Shown piece after piece: positions 27,426-38,278 of a stretch of DNA of 64,000 nt; position 1 is the first letter of the stretch; each line of letters opens with the position of its first letter. Source of the DNA: Zhengitettix transpicula (taxonomy: Eukaryota > Arthropoda > Insecta > Orthoptera > Tetrigidae). Where the stretch lies: positions 85,080,629 through 85,144,628 of the forward strand of contig CM073592.1 in the NCBI GenBank assembly GCA_037074705.1, given 5' to 3'. The notes beneath the pieces are model-generated. The model saw nothing but the letters and a program-made list of their open reading frames with translations, had not been told where the DNA came from and did not search any database. The translations under genes and the position numbers were made by a program.

Positions 27426-27751
27426 GTACTATAAATTTTCAATTAACTAAATTATTATTAAATAACAGTATTATGTCTCTATTTTATGTATATAATTTAT
27501 TTTTACTGATATTTTATAACTTCTTTGTGGACGTAAATCACTACTTTAATTGAGCAATTGACAATTGTTAATTTTAAGAATTTTGTACATTAGAAGATCT
27601 CTACAGATATGTTGGTAAACGTTGTGTCTCCTAATTTTACGATAATTCTGTGTCTGTTTTGGGGCCAATTTACTATATAGTGGATGTGTTAAATGTGTAT
27701 TATTCAAGCTATAGCAGTAGTATTTACGGAAGAATACTGTTTAACGTTTCT

Positions 27752-27988
27752 GTAGATAATTCTAACCTGCCAGGATTCGACTGTAGTGATTCCAATTTTC
27801 AAAGTGAGGGACAAAACTAACGTTTCGAATTACAGACCTGTTAGCCTTATGTCAGTAATCTGTTTCGAGAGCGTGATATCCGGATATATCCGCGGAGAAT
27901 TGAAAGGGAAAGAGTGGTTCTTCGCAGGTCAACATGTTTTTAGGCAATGTGAAAGTCAGTCAAGTTGTCACATTTTTTCTAGGAATTA
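27752..27988 (+). pseudogene. LINE reverse transcriptase fragment, fingers region
   Basis: The frame reads D-S-T-V-V-I-P-I-F-K, then N-Y-R-P-V-S-L, then F-E-S-V-I-S-G-Y-I-R, then G-Q-H-V-F-R-Q. This matches the N-terminal reverse-transcriptase blocks of non-LTR retrotransposons, where the usual pattern is P-I-F-K-K-G-D, N-Y-R-P-(I/V)-S-L, K-(I/V)-F-E and Q-H-G-F. The glycine of the QHGF block is V here and the K/I before FES is lost. A stop follows at 27986. The type looks CR1- or Jockey-like, but clade cannot be fixed from 75 residues. No palm domain follows in frame. Confidence 0.65.
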
Positions 27989-28084
27989 AGTGACGAAATA
28001 TACAATTACATACGATTCAATTATAATATATATATATTATTAATGTTATGTGCAAATCAGAATATATTTTAATCTCTAGATGCT

Positions 28085-28925
28085 GCCTAGCGTCCTTTTA
28101 TATGAGACCCTCCGAAGAGGTAGCTCAAAACATATTATTTACGTTATGTCATGATGAGATCGCCTCCAGCGAAGAGAAGTCATAAATCAAGTTTAAAGTC
28201 TTCCTGGCCACTTCCTTTTCAGTTTTCTTATTACGTCATTTTCTCAAAGAGGTTGCAATAAGGGATTTGTATGCGATTAGAGCTTCTTGAGATGTCTAAC
28301 ACCTTTTTCGTGGATAATCTCGAATACCAGACAAATTTTGAAGTCGTGAATCCGCTCATTTGTATTGTACCGGAGGGCATTAACAAAAATTTTGACTGCA
28401 ATCTCTGGATTATTTAATTATTGGACTAACTAGCACATCCCCATAATTCGATCCGTAACTCCATATTGGAATAATTATGGTTTTATACAGCTAAATTTTG
28501 CTTTTGAAGGTCAGGCGTGACTTTCACTTTGTTTCATACCAATTTGTTTCATTTTCTTGGTAATATTTACTTTCCAATTTATCGAGATGTAGAAAAATAT
28601 AACAGTGAATGAGGAATCTATGCATTGTTTATATAAATCGGTGGAGTCGGTTTTTTACGAAATGAAAACGGCACATGAGACGTCTTTTTTCATTTATTTT
28701 GATTCTCGAATTCTGAAGCCTTAATTGAAGTGCGTTCAGATAGTTGTAGCAGTGACGATGTCTGGTTGATATTCACGTGTGAGAAAAGAATCACCGCATC
28801 ATCTGAAAAAGTTCCCAGCACAATATTTTCGTTCGTTGGGAGGTCAGAGGTGGACAATAAATACAATGGGGTCCTAGGACGCAGCCCTGAGGGACTCCTG
28901 TATTAATATGATGTGTAGATGGGAC
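28085..28925 (-). pseudogene. Jockey-type LINE reverse transcriptase, decayed 3' portion
   Basis: Read on the minus strand, the blocks appear in order with several stops and frameshifts. G-V-P-Q-G-C-V-L-G-P lies near 28860-28900. After one frameshift comes L-S-T-S-D-L-P-T-N and the catalytic box F-S-D-D-A-V-I-L (about 28790-28808). Next are S-H-V-P-F-S-F-R-K-K, then E-L-W-G-C-A-S (about 28430-28450) and I-Q-R-L-Q-S-K (about 28400). This order is that of Jockey-clade elements from the palm of the reverse transcriptase to the thumb and beyond. The aspartate pair is preserved, but stops and frameshifts make it dead. The 3' boundary near 28085 is approximate. It is on the opposite strand to the LINE fragments on either side, so it may have inserted between them. 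Confidence 0.7.
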
Positions 28926-29030
28926 ATTTTGTTTAACGCGTTTGTAGCTGGTACTTGGTTAAGTACGATTCTAATAATTTAAAGAACGATGCTAAGTATC
29001 TTAGAAAATACTTCAAGTAAATGCTTGTAA

Positions 29031-29252
29031 ATGTGTATGAATTCTTTTAGGGTCAAATTTAGGTTGGACGCGCGGGTAAAATATGCATCTCATAAAATGT
29101 GCCAATTTCGTAATGAGAATTTGGAAACTGGTAGTGTTAATTATTTCATGTATATCGCTGGTTCGTCGCACACTCGATTATGGGCTACTTATAAGAAAAC
29201 CGGTGGAGAGCAGCAAATAAGTATTACGAGGGCCTGGACACGGACAAGATAA
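29031..29252 (+). pseudogene. LINE reverse transcriptase C-terminal remnant
   Basis: One frame reads V-K-F-R-L-D-A-R-V-K-Y-A-S-H, resembling the VKFLGx(I/L)xDxRLxWxxH block that follows the palm in LINE reverse transcriptases. A neighbouring frame reads S-L-V-R-R-T-L-D-Y-G, the well-known ALVRSxLDYG block. Order and spacing fit, with one frameshift between. It has the same orientation as the fragment at 27752-27988 and the opposite one to the Jockey piece between them. The following 29263-29481 frame has no block I can recognise. Confidence 0.4.
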
Positions 29253-29824
29253 TGCAGATGCATTGGGCACGAGACAGAAATATAGCGTTTGCGTTATATT
29301 CAGAGCATACATACGAAATAAAGCATCCAGAGACATACGTGATAAGCTGAAAAGTCTGATTTATATTCTCAGATGGATCATAAAATACAAACGAATGTAT
29401 ACATTAATAAGCGACTGTACCAAAGTAATTGCATCGCTGTTTGTGTTGAATTCTAAGAAGGAATGTTTAGGAAACGGATAAATATATTTGCGAAATTATA
29501 GGCATAATTTAATTTTTCATTCATATTTTCTTAAATTACTAGCTAATACTTTTCTCGTTCATCCGATTTTGTAACACTTCGGTGCATGCTGATAATATTT
29601 TTATGGACGCCACGTAAAAGCTCTGCAAAAAATGCAAGAAGTAGGTGCAAAGTTGGTGTCAAAAGGTAATATAAAAATAAATTGAAATTCTTTAAATATC
29701 TGGAGAGAGAAGCCGCGGATATCCACGATTTTCAAAGCACAGCAGAAACATCTGGCTTGGAGAGAAATAAATGATACTTGGACCGACCTACAGTTGAATA
29801 AATAACCACGGTAAAAAATATAGC

Positions 29825-30375
29825 ATGAATAAGAAAGATAGAAAGAAACTCTAGGCTCTTCTTAACACCTTACGAAAGGTACAAGGATCCTAGAAACGTT
29901 GTGTGGTATTTATATTACCCTTTTTTTTTATCTGTATTGGCTATCTTTCTTATTCATTATTTCTATCAGACGTAAATTATTTTCATTTTAACAAAATATG
30001 CAGTAGGAAATGAAGGTCAAATTTTCATTCATAAATAGGTCAATCGTAAGTAGAAACGGTATTAAGAAAGATAGCCAAATACAGGCAAAAGAAGTGATAA
30101 TATAAATTCAACACAACGTTTCTCGAAGCCTTGTTTCTTTCTTCAGGTTGATAAAAAAACGAAAGATCCTAGAGAGACACAAGTGTACAAGTCAGTTGTG
30201 TCACTCTAGGCTCTTGAGTTTTGTCTGCACCAGAATAAAGAAACAAGGCTTTCAGAAACGTTATGTGGTATTCATATTATAACTTTTTTTTTTCTGTATT
30301 TGGCGATCTTTATTGTTATTAATTTTCAATCAGACGTAAATTTTTCATTTTAGAACTAGATACAGTTTTCATTCA
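29825..30375. mobile_element. Cluster of family B fold-back cassettes (two direct, one inverted)
   Basis: Three copies of one cassette lie close together. The plus copies are about 29845-29990 and 30203-30360, both starting ACTCTAGGCTCTT and sharing GAAACGTT(G/A)TGTGGTATT and, further on, CAGACGTAAATT. The minus copy is 30064-30147. The minus copy and the right plus copy form inverted arms of about 84 bp (30064-30147 and 30231-30314) around a small hairpin centre, CCTAGAGAGACAC paired with GTGTCACTCTAGG. A further perfect 16 bp inverted repeat, ATGAATAAGAAAGATA, links 29825-29840 to 29942-29957. No coding capacity is seen. The GAAACGTTGTG motif after a short stem is typical of retroelement ends; membership in a Penelope-like element is inferred only. 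Confidence 0.6.
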
Positions 30376-31499
30376 TCACTGGTGGAGGTATACTGTATAA
30401 ATGTGTAAGTTTTTAGAATTAAATTAAACCAAATAATAAATTAATATATAGGCAGTTGTAAAAACAGTGTTGAAATTAGTAGTTTTCATTTATTGTATAA
30501 ATTGTTTTAATAATAGTGATGTGATTATGTTAATGTAGGACTGTATCGGTGCCATCGAGCAGTTAGAATGAATAATAAATTATAGTTCAGTAATTATTTT
30601 AAGTTGATAGAAGGTTTTACAAAGTATGCAGTGGAATTGCAGAACATTTTACAGACAAACCAATAATTATTTTTATTTCATAAATTTTATTATATATGTA
30701 TTTATGTTTCGTTTATAAATCTTCCGACGGGATCTGTCACACTCGCAGCAAATTATATACAAGAGATTTTGTTTACTGTCTGCTGATGCGGAATAGCTCA
30801 GTTGTTAGTTTTGCTATATACACTTTATATTTACGTTGCGACACAGCTAATGTCATGAGGGTACAGTTTTGAGAAAATAAATGCGAGCATTCAAGTGGGA
30901 TATGTTTAATGTTGGATAAAATCCACTACAATAGCCGTTAGTCTAATATTATTATCCCACGACTGATAGCGTTGTACGTTCGTTCGTTACACCTTAACCT
31001 TTGTCCTCTGCTGTCTAATGGAAAGTTACTGTTCATGAAGGGTGATTTATTCTTCGTCCTTCTCCTAGTGCCTTAATGTTAAAAACATTAACTCACGAAA
31101 CGTTACTGTTCTAGTCATTAGGAACGGAGTTTCAAGTTCTCCCTGCTGCTGTTTCTTTTCTTAAGAGACAAAAAATGTCATTAGTGTAGTTGTTAATTGC
31201 TTACGAAATTCTATTCAGATTTATATAATGAATTGTTATGCAAATCTCATTTGTAGTAGGCCTACGGTAATGCAACTGAATTTAATATCTTTCGTATTTT
31301 ACCCTGAAATTGTATCAATATGAATATATCGTAGTGTTTACATAACTCATACGAAATAATTCGTTATTCTTCGTATTTTGTAGCTAATAAAGATAAAATG
31401 TTGGATTTTGATAATTTTTAATTTGTATTTTATAGAAAAGTTATCATTATACCCGATCGGCTCTTGTGCTACATTACTAGATATGGTTTCGTCCAATCA
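30376..31499. other. AT-rich sequence, no gene seen
   Basis: Nothing supportable apart from ordinary AT-rich DNA. Confidence 0.5.
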
Positions 31500-31625
31500 G
31501 CGGGCCCAAGTTAATCCTTGACAATGTCGCTCTCCCTTCAGCATCGCACCCTTTCAAATCCCTTCCTATGATGCTGAAGGAGAAGAGGATAACCCTCATG
31601 TAGCATTTCACTCTCAAGAAAATAA
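31500..31625 (+). repeat. Family A copy A3, old 3' fragment
   Basis: The block CCCTTTCAAATCCCTTCCTA followed by ACCCTCATGTAGC and an A-rich end matches the last 125 bp of family A, with many substitutions. It is the most diverged 3' fragment and marks an older wave. Confidence 0.7.
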
Positions 31626-34584
31626 AAGAGAAATTGTTATTTTGAAAATTTTTAGAGATTATAAAATTAACAGACCAATTTAAGCGTTAAAAATGAAATA
31701 TTCACAATTTTCAGTTACACAATAAATAATAATACGTGTGATGCACAAGTTTTATTTTTTATTGAGTGTTTAACACTTTTAGATAGAGTTTTTGAACGGT
31801 TTGTTCATTGTATATATTTTTTGTCGAATTATTATATTATATTGCTATTATAAAGACTATGATTAGTTTCTTGTTTTTACAGCTCTTAAACCTCATCCAA
31901 AAACTATAGAAAATATTCATTAAGTTTTTTATTTTTAATTAGTATAATTTTTCAGTACAACTCTGTATAAATCTGGCTGGCAGAAGAAAATTTATCAAGT
32001 TTTGTACCAAACGCGAATGGTTAATGAGTATGTAAAAAGTAATTAATTTTAAAATTTCGAAACGGAATCCAAATAATATACGAGAATAGTTTAGAAAGTT
32101 ATATGAATTACTTATTGTATTTCAGTATTGAACTAATTTTTTCCGAGGTTTTAACCTCACACAAGTAATGACTTCAATCGTACTCGTGCAATTGTTTGAA
32201 ACTGCAGTGTCTGACGAGAGAATCAAGATTGGATGATAATAAATCAACAATACTGTTCCTCACAATGAAACTGTTTGTCTGTAAGAGTAGGGATGGGAAC
32301 AGTTAATGAGATAGACAGGATATTTATAGTGTGTCGGTGCGGCATCGCCCGCATGGCCTTGCGCAGGTACAGCGTCTAGAAAGTAGGTTATACGCGTACT
32401 GACGAACACACAACGAATTAGATTTTGCATGTGTGCTGTATTCAGTCTAGAAAACCGATTGCTTACTTTAGACAATGAAAGGATACGGTTAGAATTCCAA
32501 AATCACAAAAAATATGCGTTCTTATTGAAACCAAATATTCGACATATCAGAATGTACATATGTTTGTTATAAATACGATGTGTTAGAACCATTCGAGTAC
32601 TATAATTCAAACAAATTTCTTTACAGAAATATCGGCAGTATTTTAGCTAATATGTCAATTTATTAATTTTTGATAATTACTTCCGCCCGCAAATATAAGA
32701 AAACGTAATTTACAGTACGAGATTCAGAATGGAAAATGCGTTCTGCGTGGGTATTTTGCGTCTGGATTAATACATTGTCCACGGGGAAGAAAGTACATAA
32801 TCAAATTTCTTCCAAATGAAGTGTGTGAACGTGTTTCTTAAGCTGAAATTATCTCCCACACAATGGCAAACACGCGAATGTGGGCAGCGCGGAATCCTGA
32901 CGAATGCAAATGAATACAGTGCAGAAGACTTAATAGGCGCCACAGAAGGAAGCTTCTGAAGCTGAGAAACATTGTTTCCGCTGTTCTTATCTTTGGGACC
33001 ATGAAACCCGTCACATTTCACCGCCGACTTACATAATTGCCGGTTTAGATAGTCTCAAAAATCTTATGAGCCGTGGAAAGTCGTCAGAATTCAGATTTCA
33101 ATTTTGTGTTGTCTTCAACCCCAAAGAAAAAATACATGGAATCATTTACGTAAAATTTATACAATCTATTTTTATTCAAAAATATTTATACACTTTCCGT
33201 AGAGCGATTTTTGACACATACAAAAGTAAACGAAACCCTGTAATATTCACCACACTCCGGTATTGATTAAGGTCCCTTTCCTCTGTTCCCACATAGTTGT
33301 TAGAGGTGATTCTCGTCTCCGAGGTACTGTATTGTTTCAAGTCTACATGTCCTGAATTACTTAACTGAAAAATACTCTCCTGAAGCTGAACACATTCTTT
33401 TTATTAATAATCAAGTATAAAATATTTTATTAAACGATTTATTAAATAAAATTTATCTAAATTAAAATATAAAACGGCTGTATACTATTTAGATAAATAA
33501 CTAGAGAAATAACAGACAAAAATAAGTGTTTTATAAAAATTATTTAGCATTTATTTTTACTATGATATTACTACACCAAGTTTCAAACCTTATATTTTTG
33601 GGACCTCTTCAAATGTTGTAAAATTATATAAAATAAATATTAAATTTCAAAGCAAATAAACAAATTTAAGAACTATGGGAATAACTTGCATTTGAATCAG
33701 ATAATTTCAAAATACCTTCCAAATTACATAATGAGTTGTATAATTTAAGGGTGATGAGAAAACATTTTATCCATAGAAGAAATGAGGGTAAAACCATGTA
33801 AATTTTTCAATTATAAGAATTTGTATTGTCGTACGAAATTTTCAACATTTATTTTCCTGTTAGAACGTCGGAATAATATATTCTCCTATCTCACGTTTTT
33901 CCCTATTAAATATCGGCTTGTGTACTTCTTCAATTAATTATGATATAATAAACCATTTTTAGTCTATAAAACAAAAAATAACCTAATAAAGTAGTCATAC
34001 TGTTCCAAACACAACTAGCAACTAATATTTTTTTAAAAAAACACTTCTATAATTGCGCTTCGAATTACCAACTCACATGATGCAATGATTTGTTCAATTG
34101 CCTAAGTCTATAAATTATCTATAATTCATGTTTAAATTATAGTATTATGCTGGTGCTATTTTCTTGTTTTTGTCATCACAAGGAAGCCGTGTCCAATTTC
34201 TACCGTTGGACGAAACTGAAACAATATAATTTTTTACTTTTTATTACTTTAACATAAACGAAGAGGTCGCCGTTTAGTGTCCTTCTTCGTAAGTAACAAC
34301 TCCCTTTCCGTGCGAACACAATTGTCTTCAGTAAGCCGCTATATCTTAACCACGTTACTTCGTTGTCGTTTGTTTATTCGCACTCATCGTGTCAACATCT
34401 GACTTGCCTCCCCTACCTCTATCTGCGCCAACCGCCTTCGTTCCTGACGCTTGCCATAACTATAACTGTAATTCCGACTTTACTGTCGCTACTCATACTT
34501 TAAAATCTTGGACTGCCTTGCCACTTGGACCTCCAATGTCTCATATCCTATTTGACTATCTGCAATAACTAATTCGTCTGAAAT
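31626..34584. other. AT-rich sequence, no gene seen
   Basis: Mostly featureless. A small GC-richer patch near 32330-32390 contains CGCATGGCC followed by a GCAG|GTAC donor-like site, too little to call an exon. Confidence 0.45.
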
Positions 34585-34725
34585 CATGTCTTCTTCATTC
34601 TATCTGGAATAGAGAATCTCTGTCATGGCTCTCCATCTCACCCTATTAGTTGACAAAATATGACTACCCTCCATGTCTTGTCAATTTTATTTATTTCGTC
34701 GTCATTTTTCCTCCGCCACGTTTTT
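34585..34725 (-). pseudogene. Possible LINE ORF2 C-terminal tail
   Basis: On the minus strand a frame reads T-W-R-R-K-N-D-D-E, then K-T-W-R-V-V. After a frameshift it continues S-T-N-R-V-R-W-R-A-M-T-E and, past one stop, N-E-E-D. The pattern K-T-W-x(n)-A-x-(D/N)-R-x-(R/K)-W-R-x-(M/F) is typical of the extreme C-terminus of insect LINE polyproteins. The match is short and broken. Confidence 0.35.
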
Positions 34726-35822
34726 TTATTTTCCTCTCTTCCTTCTTCCATGAGGGAACTCCAAGGTTCTTTTACTTTAAATGTTTCGGGTTTGCCATCC
34801 ATTGCAACTTAGAAGGCAAGTAGTGTCTAAATACGATGATCAGTCGTCCACTGCCCTGCAATTGGAGTGGGGGTAGGCCGGAGCTCACTTTAACACGATA
34901 CTTTGTGACAGAAACGTGGTAGTGTAAAATCTATTCTGAAAAAATTGACGCAAGGAAACACATTGTGTTCATTTCAGGATATATTGTACATCAAAAACTT
35001 TATCCGTAAAACGAACCTTGCCGCTGTCTCTATATTCCGTTCGTAAGAATATAATGAATATTTCTCCAATATTGCTCCAAGAGGGAATTATCACTAGACG
35101 ACAAGACTCCCTTCTTCTACGGAGCATGTAACATGCTATGCTATTTTCTCGCGTCATATGCAAGTAAACTATCTGAATTATTTGCAATTCAAATTCAAAT
35201 GAAACAGATATATTTTCATTCCCATAAACCAAAGATGACAAGCTGACAATCTCAAAGACAAGTATGTCGATATTCCAAGTCGTGACCATCGTCTTAAGTT
35301 CGCTTTTTGGAAAAGTTCAGAAAAAGATTATAATTAATAAATAATTTTGTAAAACATAGTCATGAATACACAGGTTTAATACATCTTTGGGGTTTACAGT
35401 TTGTACTTGTGCTGTTTGAGCAACCTTCACTAGTGTTGAATCCATTTTGAATTTATCTCCCGTTGGCTATTTTCGTATTAAGACGCCGTCATTGGTCAGC
35501 GCACTTGCACATGTCCCGCATAGTAATAATGCCTCACAGACGTGAACTTTATTGAAATGATGTTTTAATTCAGAAAGACGTCACTACAGCATAAACGTGC
35601 AAAATTTAGGATGTAAATTTTCAAGGACCGTCGATGGATGTAGAGGTACAGCTAATCTCTCCAATAGTTCTATTAATTTATTGCGTGACTCAAAATGATT
35701 ATGTTTATCGAAAAGAAGATAATAAATCGAGCATATGTGGTGATTTTGGAGACTAACTGTTGTTTTTGAATTAATCTCACTAAGCATGAATTAATTTCGC
35801 TGTCATAAAACAGTAGACTACG
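34726..35822. other. AT-rich sequence, no gene seen
   Basis: A 106-codon minus-strand frame (34969-35289) has no recognisable domain. Nothing else is supported. Confidence 0.45.
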
Positions 35823-36125
35823 TTGTGAACTCCCGTCTTTAATAGCATAGTATTGGATACAAATTGGGAATGTGAAAGGAGAGAAACGTTACTTAAATGT
35901 GTACAAGGAATTGCCTAGAGAACCTGCATCCGGTAGGTTGGCTACTTGTCCCACGCCCTTCTTATGACTGGAAGTGAGGTTTTCTGTGTGGACCTAAGAC
36001 TGGGCCAGGTTTGTAAACTGTTCCATTGGGAACAGAAGACAACTCTTACCGTATGGCCAACGTCTGCGACTCCAGGGAATACACCACTCAAAACTAACCT
36101 TAATAAGAAACAGAGACACGAAAGC
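35823..36125 (-). repeat. Family A copy A4, heavily diverged
   Basis: Colinear with family A in minus orientation: AACTCCCGTCTTTAATAGCA, then CTTGTCCCACGCCCTTC, then CAACTCTTACCGTATG, then ACACCACTCAAAAC. Many substitutions and gaps show it to be old. Confidence 0.75.
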
Positions 36126-36774
36126 CATTCCCGTAGACAAGTTTCTTCTCGTCTCTTGATTGAATTTAGCGTAAAAATACTGAATTAGAAATTTTTATAT
36201 TAGGGGTGAGATAAGGAGCCTTTTGTACGACGGAAGTGGGCGAGGCTAAGGTGTACGAAATAAGAGCCGATTAATCAAAGCCCCGCTCCTACGCCATAGC
36301 CTACACGCCAATCAGCAATTACTAACATCTTAATATATCTTCCACGAAACATTGGCTAGTGCAAACATACTACGGGGAAATTCAAATAAATTATTTTAAA
36401 TATTATCCTCAATGAATCCTCTTCATTTATGAACTATTTACTGATATATTTACATAGTCTTTCAGCGTCAGCTACTGCCAAAGGAGCTACATAACGTGAT
36501 GAATTAATTCTGTATATGAAATTCCCATACTTTGTGGGAATATTTCAGTGAAAACTTTCCTTCAGATAATGCCAGGTTGAAATTTTAATCTTGTCATTGA
36601 TCCACGGTTTTAATGTTCCTGCAATATGAAGTCAACAGTAAATAAAAACATAGATAAACATCTAATTTTAATAAACCTTCGTCCGCCTTTCTCAAGGATC
36701 GTCGGGGGCAGGTTAAATTAATATTAGCATAGTGGAAAAATGCTAATTTATTACCAAATGCTACCTTGACTTAC
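36126..36774. other. Non-repetitive sequence, no gene seen
   Basis: No supported feature; it would be intron if the exon candidate at 36775-36915 is real. Confidence 0.4.
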
Positions 36775-36915
36775 CCAATGGTCTACATCATAGTCAACGT
36801 GGTGTAACCTCTGCAGAGGTTCCTTGCCGGCGGCTTCGTTGATGTACCCTCCGGAATGAGTTTCTTTGTGCTTTCTCAGAACTGCTGACTTGATACGTTG
36901 GTGACTGAACAACAT
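36775..36915 (-). CDS. Candidate first coding exon, minus strand, product unknown
   Basis: A 47-codon open frame starts at ATG (36915) and runs exactly to a strong splice donor, TGG|GTAAGT (boundary at 36775, phase 0). The segment is distinctly less AT-rich than its flanks. The peptide begins M-L-F-S-H-Q-R and contains L-R-K-H-K-E-T-H-S-G, which resembles the second half of a C2H2 zinc finger followed by the HSG linker, and ends H-V-D-Y-D-V-D-H-W. There is no C-x2-C half in frame, so a working finger is not shown. An alternative frame is also open across about 40 codons, which weakens the case. It could be a real first exon, a relic of a zinc-finger gene, or chance. Confidence 0.3.
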
Positions 36916-37499
36916 CGCTCGTCAGCATCCAGAGTGGACTTTTTACGCTTAATTAGCCAGAACGAATAGCATTTCCTGGAAGATAATGCTAGAATGAATA
37001 TTTCTAGCGCAAATAAATATTACTGTTGTCGGATTAAAATTAGATGGCTCATCGCCTTTATTCCCGCAACGGGTGTGACCTAGGATCCACCAATAGGAAC
37101 GCTGAAAAAGAAGAGAGGAACAAGGACCGTTGCCCATTAATTTCAGTGTATTTTATTGTTTTTAGTGATCTGTATACGAAGTTCATATGTCTGATGGATC
37201 GGAAGAAATCCCACGTGCCATTTAATTTTAATAGAATATATTTGCCTAGTTACATAGTATGACTAGTTGCAAACCTGAATGATCTTCACCAATTCGTACT
37301 TGTAAATCCCTCTAGTTACTCACGGGAAAAATATTGCGCTGTTATTGGACTTTCCCTATGATCAGACAAGTTATTTTTCTCATCTACGTCTCCTATCCAA
37401 GTTTATTGTATATAAATTTCTAGACGCTCTGTGAAATTCTTAGTTTCCTTTCTAGACTCACAGCCAAACACACTACAGCCAAATATCAAAAGTTCACTA
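36916..37499. other. No gene seen
   Basis: Short frames only, with no recognisable domain. Confidence 0.4.
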
Positions 37500-37517
37500 A
37501 ATAATTCAAGAATAAGG
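37500..37517 (+). repeat. Left target-site duplication of family A copy A5
   Basis: AATAATTCAAGAATAAGG here is matched by AATAATCAAGAATAAGG at 38025-38041, immediately after the A-rich tail of the element. The two differ by one base indel. Confidence 0.85.
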
Positions 37518-38024
37518 CTCGCAGGCAAAACCTTGTAGGAGAGATACGAAGGGGCTACCTTTGGGGCTGACTTTTCCTCTCCGTTTTTGAACTAAGGTTC
37601 CCACAAACCGAGCACCTCGGCCTGTTCTGAGAGGTGTATGCTCCGGGGTCACAGACCTTGGGCATACGGTAAGAGTTGTCCGCTATTCCCATTGGAACAG
37701 TCGGCCAGCTGCCTCCTAAACTGGTCGAGGCACGGAAAAGGGAATGCTGCGTCCCCATAGCAAACCCCTCTCCCGCTATCGGAAGGGCGTGGGACAAGTA
37801 CCCAATGCCCGACCTACTTGATGCAGGTTTTTCCAGGGTTTTCCCTGCATTTCTTTAGGCGAATGCCAGGTAGGATCCTTAAAACATAGCCCGGGGGCCC
37901 TAGTTAACCCTTGGCTACCTTCCTCTACCCTTCCGCATCCCCCCTATCAAATCCCTTCCTATGCTATTAAAGGGGAGTTGCCCAACGTGGATTACCCTTA
38001 TGTAGCCTGTTGCTCTAAAAACGA
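37518..38024 (+). repeat. Family A copy A5 with target-site duplications
   Basis: The best-preserved single insertion, about 507 bp. It begins CTCGCAGGCAAAACC, carries the whole GC-rich body, including GGCGAATGCCAGG in place of the usual GGCGAATGCCGGG, and ends TAGCCTGTTGCTCTAAAA. The imperfect 17-18 bp direct duplication on both sides and the A-rich 3' end are the signature of target-primed reverse transcription. This fixes the sense strand of the family. A frame from 37676 to 37858 is open in element sense in the same register as in other copies. Confidence 0.9.
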
Positions 38025-38041
38025 AATAATCAAGAATAAGG
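38025..38041 (+). repeat. Right target-site duplication of family A copy A5
   Basis: Partner of 37500-37517; see that entry. Confidence 0.85.
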
Positions 38042-38084
38042 GGAGCACAACTAATCTTCAGGATTAGCCATGTTAAGTTATTTA

Positions 38085-38165
38085 TTTTTAAGCACGAGGA
38101 AAAATGTCGACCGCACCAGGAATCTCACCTAGGACCTTCCGCTTACCCGGCGGTTGCTAAGGTCT
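38085..38165 (-). repeat. tRNA-like SINE fragment, minus copy
   Basis: On the minus strand it reads TAGCAACCGCCGGGTAAGCG, then AGGTCCTAGGTGAGATTCCTGG, then TTCCTCGTGCTT. It is an inverted partner of 38279-38390. Its B-box equivalent is mutated away from GGTTCGATTCC, so it is an older or inactive copy. Confidence 0.55.
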
Positions 38166-38278
38166 TTTATTTACACAAAATATCCCTTCTTCATTCGGTC
38201 CTTGAATTAGGCGACGAAGAAAAAAGGTGACTTAAAATTGTAGATTATCTGAATTTAGGTGTAAGGAGGAATTTCGCA

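Noticed and set aside
27752..28925. Single LINE inverted by twin priming (5' part plus, 3' part minus)
   Set aside because: The plus fragment looks CR1/Jockey-like and the minus fragment clearly Jockey-like with different sequence style; two separate elements are simpler.
37555..37797. 80-codon minus-strand frame, and similar antisense frames at 52052-52360 and 60401-60691
   Set aside because: They run antisense through family A retroposon copies; the openness follows from GC-rich repeat sequence.
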